Below are positions 11,438-22,239 of a DNA stretch of 64,000 bases, one piece after another. Below the pieces are notes generated by a model that made no database searches, was not told where the DNA came from, and saw only the letters and a program-made list of their open reading frames with translations. Numbering within the stretch: the stretch's first letter is position 1; every line of letters starts with the position of its first letter. The position numbers and the translations under genes are program-made. The DNA comes from Lepus europaeus (lineage: Eukaryota; Chordata; Mammalia; Lagomorpha; Leporidae): NCBI RefSeq assembly GCF_033115175.1, contig NC_084850.1, positions 16,957,218-17,021,217 on the forward strand, given 5' to 3'.

Positions 11438-12540
11438 CAACAAATAATACACTGATGAGAAACAAAGCACAAAAATTGTACAGGATCACGTTAGTGGCTT
11501 TTAATATTTCTTTGGAAAGTGTTTGAATGAAAACATTAAAATGGTGAAATTGTTGAGCACAGAAAATCAGTATGCAACATCTAATTAACAACAAAGTATA
11601 TAATGTATAGAGAAGTAATAATGAAATCATGAATCACAACATTTTCACATGTATTTCTTTTGTGAAAGATAAAAATGTGTTACATAAAGAAACCATGTAT
11701 TGAGTAACAGTGCGTGAAAGGAAATGTTAATTGCCATTGTGAAAATATTGCATCATTCATAAGAAAACCAAGGAGTATTTAAATAAATGTGTGTTTTTAA
11801 GCACAACTTGCAATTAGTGAGAGTGACTGAAGAATATATATTTTAAATAACATAATTTATTTGTTCTGAGCTTTGACAAGAAAAATATAAAGAAACATAA
11901 TAAAAATGTGATCATTATAATTCCTTCTAACATCACTTAGATTTTATCCTTCATATAAATATTTGATTCAATTATGTCTTAGAAAGTATGGTTTAGATAT
12001 AAATATAATCCCCTCTTTGAAAATATAAGTTAATACTTTTTATGGCACAAAGGCTTTCAAAAGAAGATGAATTTTCATCTGTGCAGAATTAAATTTGAAA
12101 TTGTGGGGAAAGTTTTATGACTAATCAGAGTCTAGTAATTAGATGGTAAATTTTTATATCTTTCCAGTTAAATAACCAGAGCTGCCAAAGGCTAAGTAGA
12201 ATTCAGCAAGAGATTGGTCAGTATTGCAAAGGAACAACCTAGAGAAGTTATGTTTATTTTTGGTAGTCTATATTACATTTTTAAAATCCATAATATTTTA
12301 TTATTATGAAGATAATTCCTATGTTTCAGAAATATTTTTAAATTTTGAAACCATAAGTAATGAAGAAACTTATATTTCAACTAGCAGAGAAAACATTGCT
12401 ACTATTTTGCTCCATGTTCTCCCTGATATATATAAATTTGTCTATATAAACATAAATATATGTCCCACAGTCTTTCAATTTTGGTTTTTATTTCAGTAAA
12501 TTTGAAATTTTTGACATATCATTTTTTAGGTTTTTAATTT
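11438..12540. other. Unassigned AT-rich sequence
   Basis: No gene or repeat family recognised. The 91- and 113-codon open frames here lack motifs and are treated as chance. Confidence 0.4.
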
Positions 12541-14457
12541 GGATTAGAGAATGTCTGCTTCTGATCATGATATAGGGATCAGAATTGAATTTTCATTCCT
12601 ACCTGGTGTAGCAAAAATCCAGATAAAATACATGAAACAATCATTTTCAATTTAATGGACACCAGGCAATGAAGAGCAGTGATTTCTGATAAATGAAAAA
12701 CCAATAAGGTGAGCCCTACAATTGTCCCCACTTACTGCATGGGGAGATAATACAGGCCAGAATGCACAGAGGGTGAACTGACAGTCTCCTAGAATTGAGG
12801 AAACCCTGGAGCTCACACAGGCCTGGGAATAGTTCTTTTCTCTGACAGTCAGAGCAGAAATCATCATAATTAATAGAATTTTTAGGCAGAGTGAGAGTGT
12901 TGCCTTAGTAATAAGAAAATATTGGTCCCAAACAATACACTGTTCTTATCTTACCTAATAAAATATAAAAGCAAAAACTGAAAAGACCATTAAATTTCCA
13001 ATAACTTAACTGTGTCCCAGAAAATAGCTTAAAATATCTATTGATAAAATTTATGTATACATATGTGTGTGTATTAATATATCTAGCACTCAACAATTTC
13101 AAATTCACAATATGTGACATCCAATCAAAATTCCCAGATATGAAAGAAACATGTAATTACGTTTGATATTAAGGAGGAAAATCTGTTGATTTAGACTGAT
13201 ACATATGATAGAATTAATAGAAAAGAATATTAAAGCAGTTATTATAACAGTTTTTCATATGTTCACTAAATACACGGCAAAGTTAAATACAGATATTAAA
13301 GGTACAAGAAAAGTCTCAAGTGAACTTAGAAGAACATTACATTGTCTAAGTAAAAATCACACTGGGAATGGAGATGAGAAATTGCAAAAGAAAAATTGAT
13401 GTACTTGAAGATAGAGCAGTTGACACTTTCCAAAATGAAAAACAAAGAAGGGAAAAATGCTTGAAGCTAATAATGAGAACACTGGCAAGCTGTGGGGCAA
13501 CTTCACATGGCCCTCATGTATACATGCCTTTGGATATCCTGAAAAAGAGGCTCAAAGAGGTTTGGAAAAAGTATTTAAAGAAATAATTAATGAAAATGTT
13601 GCGAATTCACTATACAATATGAACTACAGATCCAAGAAACATGAAGAAACTCTACCAAAGAATATCATAATCATATTGCTTAAAACCATAGATAAAGAGA
13701 AAATCTTTAAAGTAACTGGAGGAAAAACAAATACAAATTACTAATAAGGGTGACAGATTTCCTGTCAAAAGAAATAAAAACCAAAGCATGGTAGGATATT
13801 GTCTTTTTTTAAAAAAAAAGTTATTTATTTATTCAAAAGAATTGCAGAGAGAGAATTTTCTACATGCTGGTACACACCCCCAAGTGGCCACAAAGACCAG
13901 GGCTGAACCAGGCCAATGCCAGGAGCCAGGAGCTTCATCTGGGTCTCCCACTTGGAGACCTAGGGCCCAAGCACTCTGGTCATCCTCTGCTGCTTTTCCC
14001 AGGTCAGTAGTGTGAGACCTGAGCCAGGATCAAGGTGTAACTATTTTAAATTAGGCCTCCATCTTGTAACTTGGGCCTGACCAGGCCCTGAACCCTAAGC
14101 CAGAAGCTCCTAAAAGTAAATAAATGAACTCCCCTTGCAATAAACTCTCTTAGCAACAGCCGATTAACAGATAACAGAGAAATACCTAGAGTCCCTGGTG
14201 TCTTCTCAGGGCAGATAAGGTGATTGATAGCTACCCAAGACCCTGCAGTTCGGTACGTACACCCCAGCAGCTCGGACCCTGTGCTTCGGCCAATCAATTC
14301 AAAAGGCATCAACCCCAAAGCCATCCAACCACCTTTAGTAGGTCCGTTCCCACCACTGGATGCACCAATCAGTTCTAAGAGATGTCCTTTGAATTTCCCG
14401 TGGGATGAGATGATTTGCTAAATGGTACCATGATGTATAGAATGTCTCTAAAAACCC

Positions 14458-14465
14458 TATAAAAA
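14458..14465 (+). promoter_or_regulatory. LTR TATA box
   Basis: TATAAAAA at the expected place in U3, roughly 85 bp before the poly(A) signal. Any transcription start would fall near 14485-14490 (inference). Confidence 0.7.
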
Positions 14466-14544
14466 CCCTGTTAACTGAAGGGTCAGGGCTTTCAATTCAG
14501 GCCCACTGCGTTGGTGTTGATTGAGAGTCCAGGCCCGGACCTGC

Positions 14545-14550
14545 AATAAA
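14545..14550 (+). promoter_or_regulatory. LTR poly(A) signal AATAAA
   Basis: Exact AATAAA in CCTGCAATAAAACTC, followed by a GT-rich GGTGGTCTCTCGTG stretch, a normal R/U5 layout. Confidence 0.75.
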
Positions 14551-14800
14551 ACTCTCGTGCGGTTTACAGAGGTATCGGCTCCTTGGTGGTCTCTCGTGAC
14601 AACTGAACTGGGCATAACAGTAGCAAGGAGCTGGATTGGAAGTGGAGCAACCGGGGCACAAAGCAGGACTCCTTGGCTGCTCGTGTCACAGGCAGCAGCT
14701 TTACCCACTACACCACAAAGTTGGCCCCTAGGGTATTATCTTTAAATGTACTGAAAGGAAAAGAAAGATAAGTTCAGTTTTGTATAACCTATGAAAATAT

Positions 14801-15430
14801 AGTTTAAACAAAATTAAGGTATGTTGGAGATGCTGAGGTTGGTGGGCCATGGATTGCTAATTATATCAGACAGCTAAGAGGGAAAATTGGGATTCAGTGC
14901 ATTGTTCAGAATGGAATCCATTCTGTGTTGACAAATGGATGCCTGCAAAGGAGTATGATGAAGTTCATGTCTTAGAAATGGTCATCTAGGTCTTCTAGTT
15001 GTGCTCAAGGGAAGCCTAGAGTTTTCTGGTTGACTGCCAGGGCCTGCTACACTGAAGGCAGAAGGGAGGGAACTGAATGGACAGGATTCTAGTCTTACAG
15101 TTCTCACTGCAGTCACAGTACTCTGCTTTCCTCATGTTCATGGACTGATTTTCTTTAGAAGGTTACAGAGTGAATGACAGGTCCATAAACTAATATTTTG
15201 ACACCACTGTTCTAAGTTAGATGAAGGATGGATAATGGAGCCATGACCTCCTAGAACCTGAGACCCAGATTGCATCCAGCCTTTTGCCTATTTTTTTTTT
15301 TGAGAAACATTAATTACTGCAGAGCTGCAATCTGCCTAAAACAGACACATTAGTTTAGAGGAGTAAGTGTCTGGGCTTGGTTCCTACAATACTAGAGTCT
15401 CAAATATGATCTGAGATATAAAATCTTATA
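14801..15430. other. Unassigned sequence
   Basis: No gene or repeat family recognised apart from a T-run near 15291. Confidence 0.4.
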
Positions 15431-15437
15431 TATAACT

Positions 15438-15468
15438 ACACACACACACATATATACACACACACACA
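15438..15468. repeat. (CA)n/(TA)n microsatellite
   Basis: CA repeats interrupted by TATATA. Confidence 0.9.
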
Positions 15469-15544
15469 TTATAAGCCACAAATATACAGACATGGACACT
15501 GGCGTGTATTTAAAGAAACACTGGATTTTTTTCTAATTTTTGTT

Positions 15545-16207
15545 TTACAAGATATTTTAACAAAAATAAAAATCATGCATATTTATGGGGCACGATATGA
15601 TGTTTTGAAGCATGTATACATTGTATACCAACCAAACAGAGTAAATATATTTCGTCTCTTCAAACACTTAACATTTTCCCATGGTGAAAACATGCAAACA
15701 TCCTATCTTCTATTTTTTTTTCTCTTTATGCAGAAATATATAGTGCATTATCACTATCTGTAGCCAACCTTCTGTGTAGTATAACCATGGAATTTCTCAC
15801 CCCTATCTAGCTATAAAATTAGTACTCAGTAATCAACATTTCTCCTTCTGTCCTCCCCAGTCCCTCCGTAGACTCTGACAAATACCATTATATTTAATTT
15901 CTATAAGATTATCTTTTTAGACTCCACAAATTAGTGAGATGGTTTGATACTTGTCTTTATATGCTTGCTTATTTCACTTAACATCATGACCTCCAATTAC
16001 ATCCATGTGGCTTCAAATATCCCATCCTTTTTCTGCAAGTGAGTACTATCCAATTGTGTATATATACCATATTTTATTTATCTATTCACATTAGATTTAA
16101 ACTTGGCTTATCGTTTCTTGGCTATTTTGAATAATGCTGCAATAAACATGGGCCTGCAGACATCTCTTGTACAGACTAATTTCTTTTTTTTTTTTTGACA
16201 GGCAGTG

Positions 16208-16249
<42 letters not shown>

Positions 16250-17105
16250 TCTTCCTTTTGCCGTTGGTTCACCCTCCAATGGCCGCCGTGGCCGGCGCGC
16301 TGAGGCCGGCGCACCGCGCTGTTCCGATGGTAGGAGCCAGGTGCTTCTCCTGGTCTCCCATGGGGTACAGGGCCCAAGAACTTGGGCCATCCTCCACTGC
16401 ACTCCCTGGCCATAGCAGAGAGCTGGCCTGGAAGAGGGGCAACCGGGACAGAATCCGGTGCCCTGACCGGGGCTAGAACCGGGTGTGCCAGCGCCTCAAG
16501 GTGGAGGATTAGCCTATTGAGCCACAGTGCCGGCCTACAGACTAATTTCATTTCCATTGGATATATATTCAGTATTAGGCTTACTGGATAATAGTTAGCT
16601 ATGTTTTTAGTATTTTTAGTAAGCTCCATATTATTTTCCATAATGACTGTACTAATTTATATTCCTATAAACATCATAAAGAAGTTGTCTTTTCTCTACA
16701 TCTTCACCAACACTTGCTATCTTTTGTATTTTTGAAAATAGCCAAATTATTGGAGTGAGGTGGTATATCATTCTGTTTTGATCTGCATTTCTCTGGTGAT
16801 TAGCCATGTTGAGCATTTTTTCATGTACCTGTTGTCAATTTGTATGAATTCCTTTAAGAAATGCAGAAATATTTTAAGTAGATTATTATTTTATACTATT
16901 GAGTTGTTTGATTTCCTTATATATTCTAGGTATTAAATATTTGTCAAGCATAGAGTTTGCTATATTTGCTTTTGTTCTGTAGCTTGTCTCTTCATGCTGC
17001 TGATTATTTCCTTTGCCTCACAGAAGCAATTTAGCTTGTTGAAATCCTATTTGTCTATCTTTGGTTCTATCTAAGTATTTCCTTTAAACTATTCCCTAGA
17101 TTCAT
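15545..17105 (-). mobile_element. Old L1 (L1MA/PB-like) 3' end, interrupted
   Basis: On the plus strand it starts in an inverted 3'UTR (CATATTTATGGGGCACGATA, GATGTTTTGAAGCATGTATA). It continues into inverted ORF2 (TCCATGTGGCTTCAAATATC, TCTCTGGTGATTAGCCATGT). A younger CSINE sits inside at 16184-16535. The reading frame is destroyed. Confidence 0.8.
16184..16535 (-). mobile_element. CSINE, CTGCCTGTC-tail subfamily
   Basis: Inverted simple poly(A) tail joined to GACAGGCAGTGGACAGTGAG, (GA)n, CpG-rich body (GGCCGCCGTGGCCGGCGCGC), head ending GCCACAGTGCCGGCC. Perfect 14-bp target duplications TACAGACTAATTTC at 16170-16183 and 16536-16549. The long flanking match and the retained CpGs suggest a fairly recent insertion. 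The 177-codon open frame across it is not a gene. Confidence 0.97.
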
Positions 17106-18845
17106 GAAGTTTTGTGTGATTTTGCTTACCAATCATGCTTCAAGAGAGGTATGAGCCCTGATGTACACAAACCTCAATGTTTTCTAAATCTATATTTTTT
17201 CTCCACATGCATTCAATGTTTGCTGCATATATGTAGGAATGTATTTGAAAAAGCATCAGAGGATCACATTTGTTCATTCAAACTTTGGACTTTGTATTAT
17301 GCTTGGAACTTTTGGCCCTCTGGGGGAAAACAAGTTAAACTACTAGAGTGGCTCGGGTAACTTCAGAATTCTCATGGGAAACCATCCCTGAGATTGTTGT
17401 GGATATCTCATCCCCAGTCCTATACATCATCTTAAAGGGCGGCATAACCTCAACAGCTTGATGCATAGTGCATCTTGCTTTTGGCCCAACATTCTCCTGC
17501 TACTTTAACAAGGAATCATGCCATCTTCATGGGTTTTCCATGCAATATCTGCACGCTGGGATAGTCCTCTATCCAGACAGCATCTGGCGGCAACATGAGC
17601 CAGCAGTCACAGGCACAGGACACCTGTTCTCTAAGGTGCCAATAGCACCAAGTCCAAGAGAGGCAGTCTGACCTGGAGACACCATCTGTGACATTTTCAA
17701 GGCATTTCTGCCCCAAACCCTTTATCTGCAGAGTCAATGAGGCAATTTTTCCTAGAGATTACCTGCTCTGTGCTCCCTCTCTCTGCTCATTGGCATTCCT
17801 GCCAGTCTCATCTGCCAGTCTCCAGGCCCCTCAATTCATGAGCTTCCATAGCCCACAGAAGAGGGGCATGGGCCAGCCTACAGCAAGTATCACTTCATCT
17901 TAGGACATCCTAGAACAGTAGAGTGGTCAGGAAAGGAAGATCATCAAAAATGATGCATGGAGTCAGCCATGCTCTTCCTGACAGGAAACAGGGGTGATGC
18001 TGAAGCAAGGACCTGGGTCTGACATGCTGCTAGTCCACTCCCTGTCTACCCAGGCCATACTGAGGCTTCAGGCTACCAACAATGCTTAAGGGATTCCCCA
18101 AGCCTATTCTCTTCAGTTGTCTCATACCACCATGCTCCCCATGCAAGATCTTCGCCTTCTCTTTTCTTGGTCACTTCTTCACATTATACCAGAGCTGTGA
18201 ACCACAGCCAGCCTTAGCCTCTGAGAACTGGTGTTGCACGTGTTCTCCTCACGGACTCTGGCAATTGCTTTCTACTGCATTCCTCTAGTGTTCCCTGCCC
18301 TTGCTTGCTCACAAAATCCTTGTCTCCCCCTGATGCAAAGGGAAAATGTTCTGTTGGTGTTTCAGAATTTTAAGTCATACCCAAGAGGATTCCTGTTACT
18401 CTGGACTTCACCATATAAATCCAGCTTGATATAGATGAGAGATTAACTTAATTTTTCAATGTAATTTAATGAGAAAATGGAGAAATATAAATTAAAACAA
18501 CATTAAGACAAATTTTCTCATCTATAATTTTGCCCCACAACTAAATATTCTTTCCACTTTAGCCCAACTTTCCACTTTAAAATGTCTTTCTTATGAGAAA
18601 AAAATACACATTTGCCCCAGAATGTGTTTTCAAATATGTTAAGTTCAATTAATCATGCTAAAATGAGAAATAAATGTGTCCATCAGGAGGATACTATTTA
18701 ATTAATTATGATAATATGTTCTTTAGAATTTTAGGATATACTTAGGAAAGTGAAATAGATCTATATGTGTTGTCATGGAAAGGTCATGCATCCATAAGTG
18801 GCAAAGGTAAGTGTCAGATGAATATGTACTTCATTGCCATACATG
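17106..18845. other. Unassigned, partly GC-richer stretch
   Basis: 17350-18430 is clearly richer in GC and poorer in repeats than its surroundings. It contains several open frames of 65-82 codons on both strands, none with a recognisable motif or a consistent frame. It could be a decayed LTR/ERV or an unannotated non-coding segment. I cannot assign it. Confidence 0.35.
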
Positions 18846-18857
18846 TTAAAAAAACAC
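18846..18857 (+). repeat. 12-bp direct repeat, left copy
   Basis: TTAAAAAAACAC, repeated exactly at 20308-20319. It is the likely target-site duplication of the L1 fragment between them, although CTTAA is also native L1 sequence at the right end. Confidence 0.75.
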
Positions 18858-20307
18858 TACATTAACAGACTGCAGAAGAAAAACCATATGATTCTCTCAA
18901 TAGACGCAGAGAAAGCATTTGATAAACTACAACACCCTTTCATGATGAAAACTCTAAGCAAACTGGGTATGGAAGGAACATTCCTTAATACAATCAAAGC
19001 AATATATGAAAAACCCACGGCCAACATCCTATTGAATGGGGAAAAGTTGGAAGCATTTCCACTGAGATCTGGTACCAGACAGGGATGCCCTCTCTCACCA
19101 CTGCTATTCAATATAGTTCTGGAAGTTCTGGCCAGAGCAATTAGGCAAGAAAAAGAAATTAAAGGGATACCAATTGGGAAGGACGAACTCAAACTATCCC
19201 TCTTTGCAGATGATATGATTCTTTATTTAGGGGACCCAAAGAACTCTACTAAGAGACTGCTGGAACTCATCGAAGAGTTTGGCAAAGTAGCAGGATATAA
19301 AATCAATGCACAAAAATCAACAGCCTTTGTATACACAGGCAATGCCACGGCTGAGGAAGAACTTCTAAAATCAATCCCATTCACAATAGCTACAAAAACA
19401 ATCAAATACCTTGGGATAAACTTAACCAAAGACGTTAAAGATCTCTACGATGAAAACTACAAAACCTTACAGAAAGAAATAGAAGAGGATACCAAAAAAT
19501 GGAGAAATCTTCCATGCTCATGGATTGGAAGAATCAATATCTTCAAAATGTCTATTCTCACAAAAGCAATTTATACATTCAATGCAATACCCATCAAGAT
19601 CCCGAAGACCTTCTTCTCAGATCTGGAAAAAATGATGCTGAAATTCATATGGAGACACAGAAGACCTCGAATAGCCAAAGCAATCCTGTACAACAAAAAC
19701 AAAGCCGGAGGCATCACAATACCTGATTTCAGGACATACTACAGGGCAGTTGTTATCAAAACAGCATGGTACTGGTACAGAAACAGATGGATAGACCAAT
19801 GGAACAGAATAGAAACACCAGAAATCAATCCAAACATCTACAGCCAACTTATATTTGACCAAAGATCCAAATCTAATCCCTGGAATAAGGACAGTCTATT
19901 CAATAAATGGTGCTGGGAAAATTGGATTTCCACATGCAGAAGCTTGAAGCAAGACCCATACCTATCACCTTACACAAAAATTCACTCAACATGGATTAAA
20001 GACTTAAATCTACGACCCGAAACCATCAAATTATTAGAGAGCATTGGAGAAACCCTGCAAGATATAGACACAGGCAAAGACTTCCTGGAAAATACTCCAA
20101 CAGCACAGGCAGTCAAAACCAAAATTAACATTTGGGATTGCATCAAATTGAGAAGTTTCTGTACTTCAAAAGAAACAGTCAGGAAAGTGAAGAGGCAACC
20201 AACAGAATGGGAAAAAATATTCGCAAACTATACTACAGATAAAGGATTGATAACCAGAATCTACAAAGAAATCAAGAAAATCCACAACAACAAAACAAAC
20301 AACCCAC
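18858..20307 (+). mobile_element. L1 fragment, internal ORF2 (reverse transcriptase to C-terminal domain)
   Basis: An internal slice of L1 ORF2, open without a stop from 18834 to 20339 (501 codons). The first eight residues are flank and not ORF2. Intact ORF2 is about 1,275 residues, so both ends are missing. Reverse transcriptase marks are SIDAEKAFD (residues 23-31), [13 protein letters not shown] (81-93) and the catalytic FADD box near residue 123. The thumb and part of the C-terminal region follow, up to NNKTNNPLK. It lacks the cysteine-rich end, 3'UTR and poly(A) tail. Yet TTAAAAAAACAC flanks it exactly at 18846-18857 and 20308-20319. The undamaged frame suggests a recent insertion, but without promoter or ORF1 it is inactive. 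Confidence 0.93.
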
Positions 20308-20319
20308 TTAAAAAAACAC

Positions 20320-20474
20320 AATATACTTTTATAGCATAACCATCTATGAAAGAAATCCTAGAACAGCCTTAAAATATTAAACATTAGATTGTTCACTGTG
20401 GTTACCTCTGAGGAGGGGCCTGAATTTTTGGAGAAACTTTGTCAAGTCAAGAATTGTGACCAATTTTTATTTTC
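20320..20474. other. Unassigned sequence
   Basis: Flank between the L1 fragment and the next CSINE; nothing recognised. Confidence 0.4.
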
Positions 20475-20484
20475 AGAATTTTCT

Positions 20485-20807
20485 AGGGCCAGTGTTGTGG
20501 TGCAACAGGTAAAACTGCCACTTGAGACACTGGCATCCCATATGAGCACTAGTTCCTGTCCTAGCTGGTCCACTTCTTACCCATATCCCTGCTAATGGCC
20601 TGGAAAAAGAAGAAGATGGCCCAATGTTTGGGTTCCTGCTACCCATGAGCAAAACCCAGATGAAGCTCTTGCTCCTGACTTTGGCATGGCCCAGCCTTCA
20701 TCATTGTGGCCATCTGGAAATGAAAGCTGTTTCTGTCTCTCTCTCTGTCTCTCTCTGTTTTTCCTTCTCTGCAACACTTTCAAATAAAAAAGTAAATCTT
20801 TTAAAAA
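20485..20807 (+). mobile_element. CSINE
   Basis: Plus-strand copy beginning AGGGCCAGTGTTGTGGTGCA, tail CAAATAAAAAAGTAAATCTT. Exact 10-bp target duplications AGAATTTTCT at 20475-20484 and 20808-20817. Confidence 0.96.
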
Positions 20808-20829
20808 AGAATTTTCTGCAATGAATATA

Positions 20830-21485
20830 TCTTCACAGTTTCTTTTGTAATATAAATACTTAAGTAATATAAACATAAATTAATATAAACATACATTTAA
20901 TATATTTATGTGGATGTTAAAATATTATAAAAGCTATTAAGCAGCTAAGTAACTGCTACCTGATGCAACAGACAAAATCTGAAAGTTCAATGACTTAACA
21001 GGATAAAAGTGGAGTTTTTTATTCACATTAATCTTATGTGAATTGGGAGGGGATCTCTCGTTTCAGGCCACACAGCTATCCAGGCTGTTTTCATGTTGCA
21101 CCTCCACTGTCTTGACATGTGGTTGACATGTTTGCTGCTGAATGGGAGAAACAGCATGAAAATGGCATGCTAGTTCCTGCCTACCGACAGCTGAACTGTC
21201 CAGGAAAGAGAGGAAGAAAAGATGTGGATCAGCACTTCTAACCTCTCCCATAAACTGTCATGTAGTAGATGCTAAATAAAAAAATCATTCCTTTTTATAG
21301 TGACCCTCTTAATTTATTGTAGACGTTTCTGAGAAAACCAAATTTACCTTGAAATTTGCCAACTTTTTCTGCTACTTTCAATTACAAGACCACACTTAGG
21401 TTTTAAAGAATGCTTTAAATGTTAACAGGAAATTCTACATTGGCCTGTGCAATAGCTTCTGTAAATCTTACTAGGCTGGAAATTC
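20830..21485. other. Unassigned sequence
   Basis: No gene. 20950-21260 (GCAACAGACAAAATCTGAA, TTTTTTATTCACATTAATC) has the feel of an old interspersed mammalian repeat, but I cannot name it. Confidence 0.35.
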
Positions 21486-21489
21486 TCTC

Positions 21490-22210
21490 TTATTAATTAA
21501 AAATTCAATTTCTTTATTAGATATATTGTTATTCAGGTTTGGATGTTTCTAATCGTTGATCATAGCAAATGAATTCATTGTCCTATTTCTTTTTGAACCA
21601 TGAGTTATTAGATGTGTATTAGTTAGTTTTCAAGTGCTTAGAGATTTTTCAGATATCTTTGCTATTTATATATATTTTCTTATCATCATAACCAGAGTTC
21701 ATACTTTGTAGGCTTTAGATCTTCTTAAATTATTTGAACTTTCTTTGGCCTAAAATACCATCTAAGTTGGTAAATATTTCACACACACTTTAAAACTTTT
21801 TTTGTATTGCCATTGTTCTGCAAAATATCCTATAAATGTCAATTAAATGAGTTGGCATTTCTTTGTCAAAAATTCCATGTACTTCCTAATTTTTGCTTAA
21901 TTCATATTGTCAATTATTGAGAGAGGCTGCCAATACAAAATCAACGTATACTAATCAGTTATATTCCTAGGCACTTTGAATGAATCCTTGGTGATCAAAA
22001 ATTCCTAGGCACTTTGAATGAATCCTTGGTGATCAAAAGACACACTATTTACCATAGTAAAACAGCTAATGTTTTACTATGCCAAGAAAAATTAAAGAAT
22101 ATTTAAGTAATAGATCTACCATGTCCTTGGATTATGAAACTCATTTTTAAAGATATCAATCCTCTGCAAATTAATATATAATTCAGTGTAATTCCAATAA
22201 AAATATAGGT
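21490..22210 (+). mobile_element. Old L1 with 5' inversion
   Basis: 21490-21930 is minus-strand L1 ORF2 (TCCTATAAATGTCAATTAAA, AATTATTGAGAGAGG). It abuts 21935-22210, which is plus-strand ORF2 (AATACAAAATCAACGTATAC, TCAATCCTCTGCAAATTAAT, AGTGTAATTCCAATAAAAAT). Opposed segments of one element are the mark of twin priming. The 3' end is missing; the plus part stops at a TG microsatellite. A 38-bp tandem duplication lies within it. Confidence 0.6.
21963..22038 (+). repeat. Perfect 38-bp tandem duplication
   Basis: Two adjacent identical 38-bp copies, 21963-22000 and 22001-22038, beginning ATTCCTAGGCACTTTG and ending GGTGATCAAAA. The absence of any mismatch in an old L1 background suggests a recent replication slip. 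Confidence 0.97.
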
Positions 22211-22214
22211 AACC

Positions 22215-22236
22215 TGTGTGTGTGTGTGTGTGTGTG
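22215..22236. repeat. (TG)n microsatellite
   Basis: Eleven TG units. Confidence 0.95.
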
Positions 22237-22239
22237 TTG

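Larger units (their letters stand above)
14011..14619 (+). mobile_element. Solo LTR, class I (gammaretrovirus-like) ERV
   Basis: 609 bp from TGTGAGACC to GGCATAACA, flanked by an exact 4-bp duplication GTAG (14007-14010 and 14620-14623). Four-base duplications are typical of gammaretrovirus-like insertions. U3 holds two CCAAT-type boxes (GGCCAATCAATT near 14288, CACCAATCAG near 14363) and a TATA box. R/U5 holds AATAAA. No internal viral sequence remains, so the provirus has recombined to one LTR. The 92-codon minus-strand open frame is chance. Confidence 0.92.
13808..14729 (-). mobile_element. CSINE split by a solo LTR
   Basis: The CSINE parts are 13808-14010 and 14624-14729. The join AGGTCAGTAG + CAAGGAGCTGGATTGGAAG restores the normal CSINE order once the LTR is removed. 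It has near-perfect target duplications GATATTGTCTTT (13795-13806 region) and GGTATTATCTTT (14732-14743 region) in the HAL1 host. Confidence 0.93.
12541..14800 (+). mobile_element. Ancient HAL1/L1 ORF1-region element, interrupted
   Basis: The ORF1 part is the clear section, 13090-13800 with continuation 14731-14800. Pieces follow the L1/HAL1 order: GATAGAATTAATAGAAAAG, ACAGTTTTTCATATGTTCAC, TGATGTACTTGAAGATAGAG, TTCCAAAATGAAAAACAAAG, AGATCCAAGAAACATGAAG, ATAATCATATTGCTTAAAAC, ATAAAGAGAAAATCTTTAA. HAL1 elements carry only ORF1, which fits the lack of ORF2 downstream, but a truncated L1 is not excluded. Short coding remnants of 60-95 codons persist with stops between them. The region 12541-13090 is assigned only by position. 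A CSINE interrupts it at 13808. Confidence 0.7.

Noticed and set aside
11289-11630. 113-codon minus-strand frame rich in L, F and I
   Set aside because: It begins in the CSINE pyrimidine tract and runs through AT-rich DNA; hydrophobicity follows from base composition.
16108-16641. 177-codon minus-strand open frame
   Set aside because: It runs through a CSINE and its (GA)n tract into L1; the translated SLSLSLSL and GSYHRNSAVRR-type text recurs in every CSINE of this subfamily.
18834-20339. 501-codon frame as an independent reverse transcriptase gene
   Set aside because: It is an internal L1 ORF2 fragment without its N-terminal endonuclease, C-terminal end or promoter; the first codons are flanking DNA.
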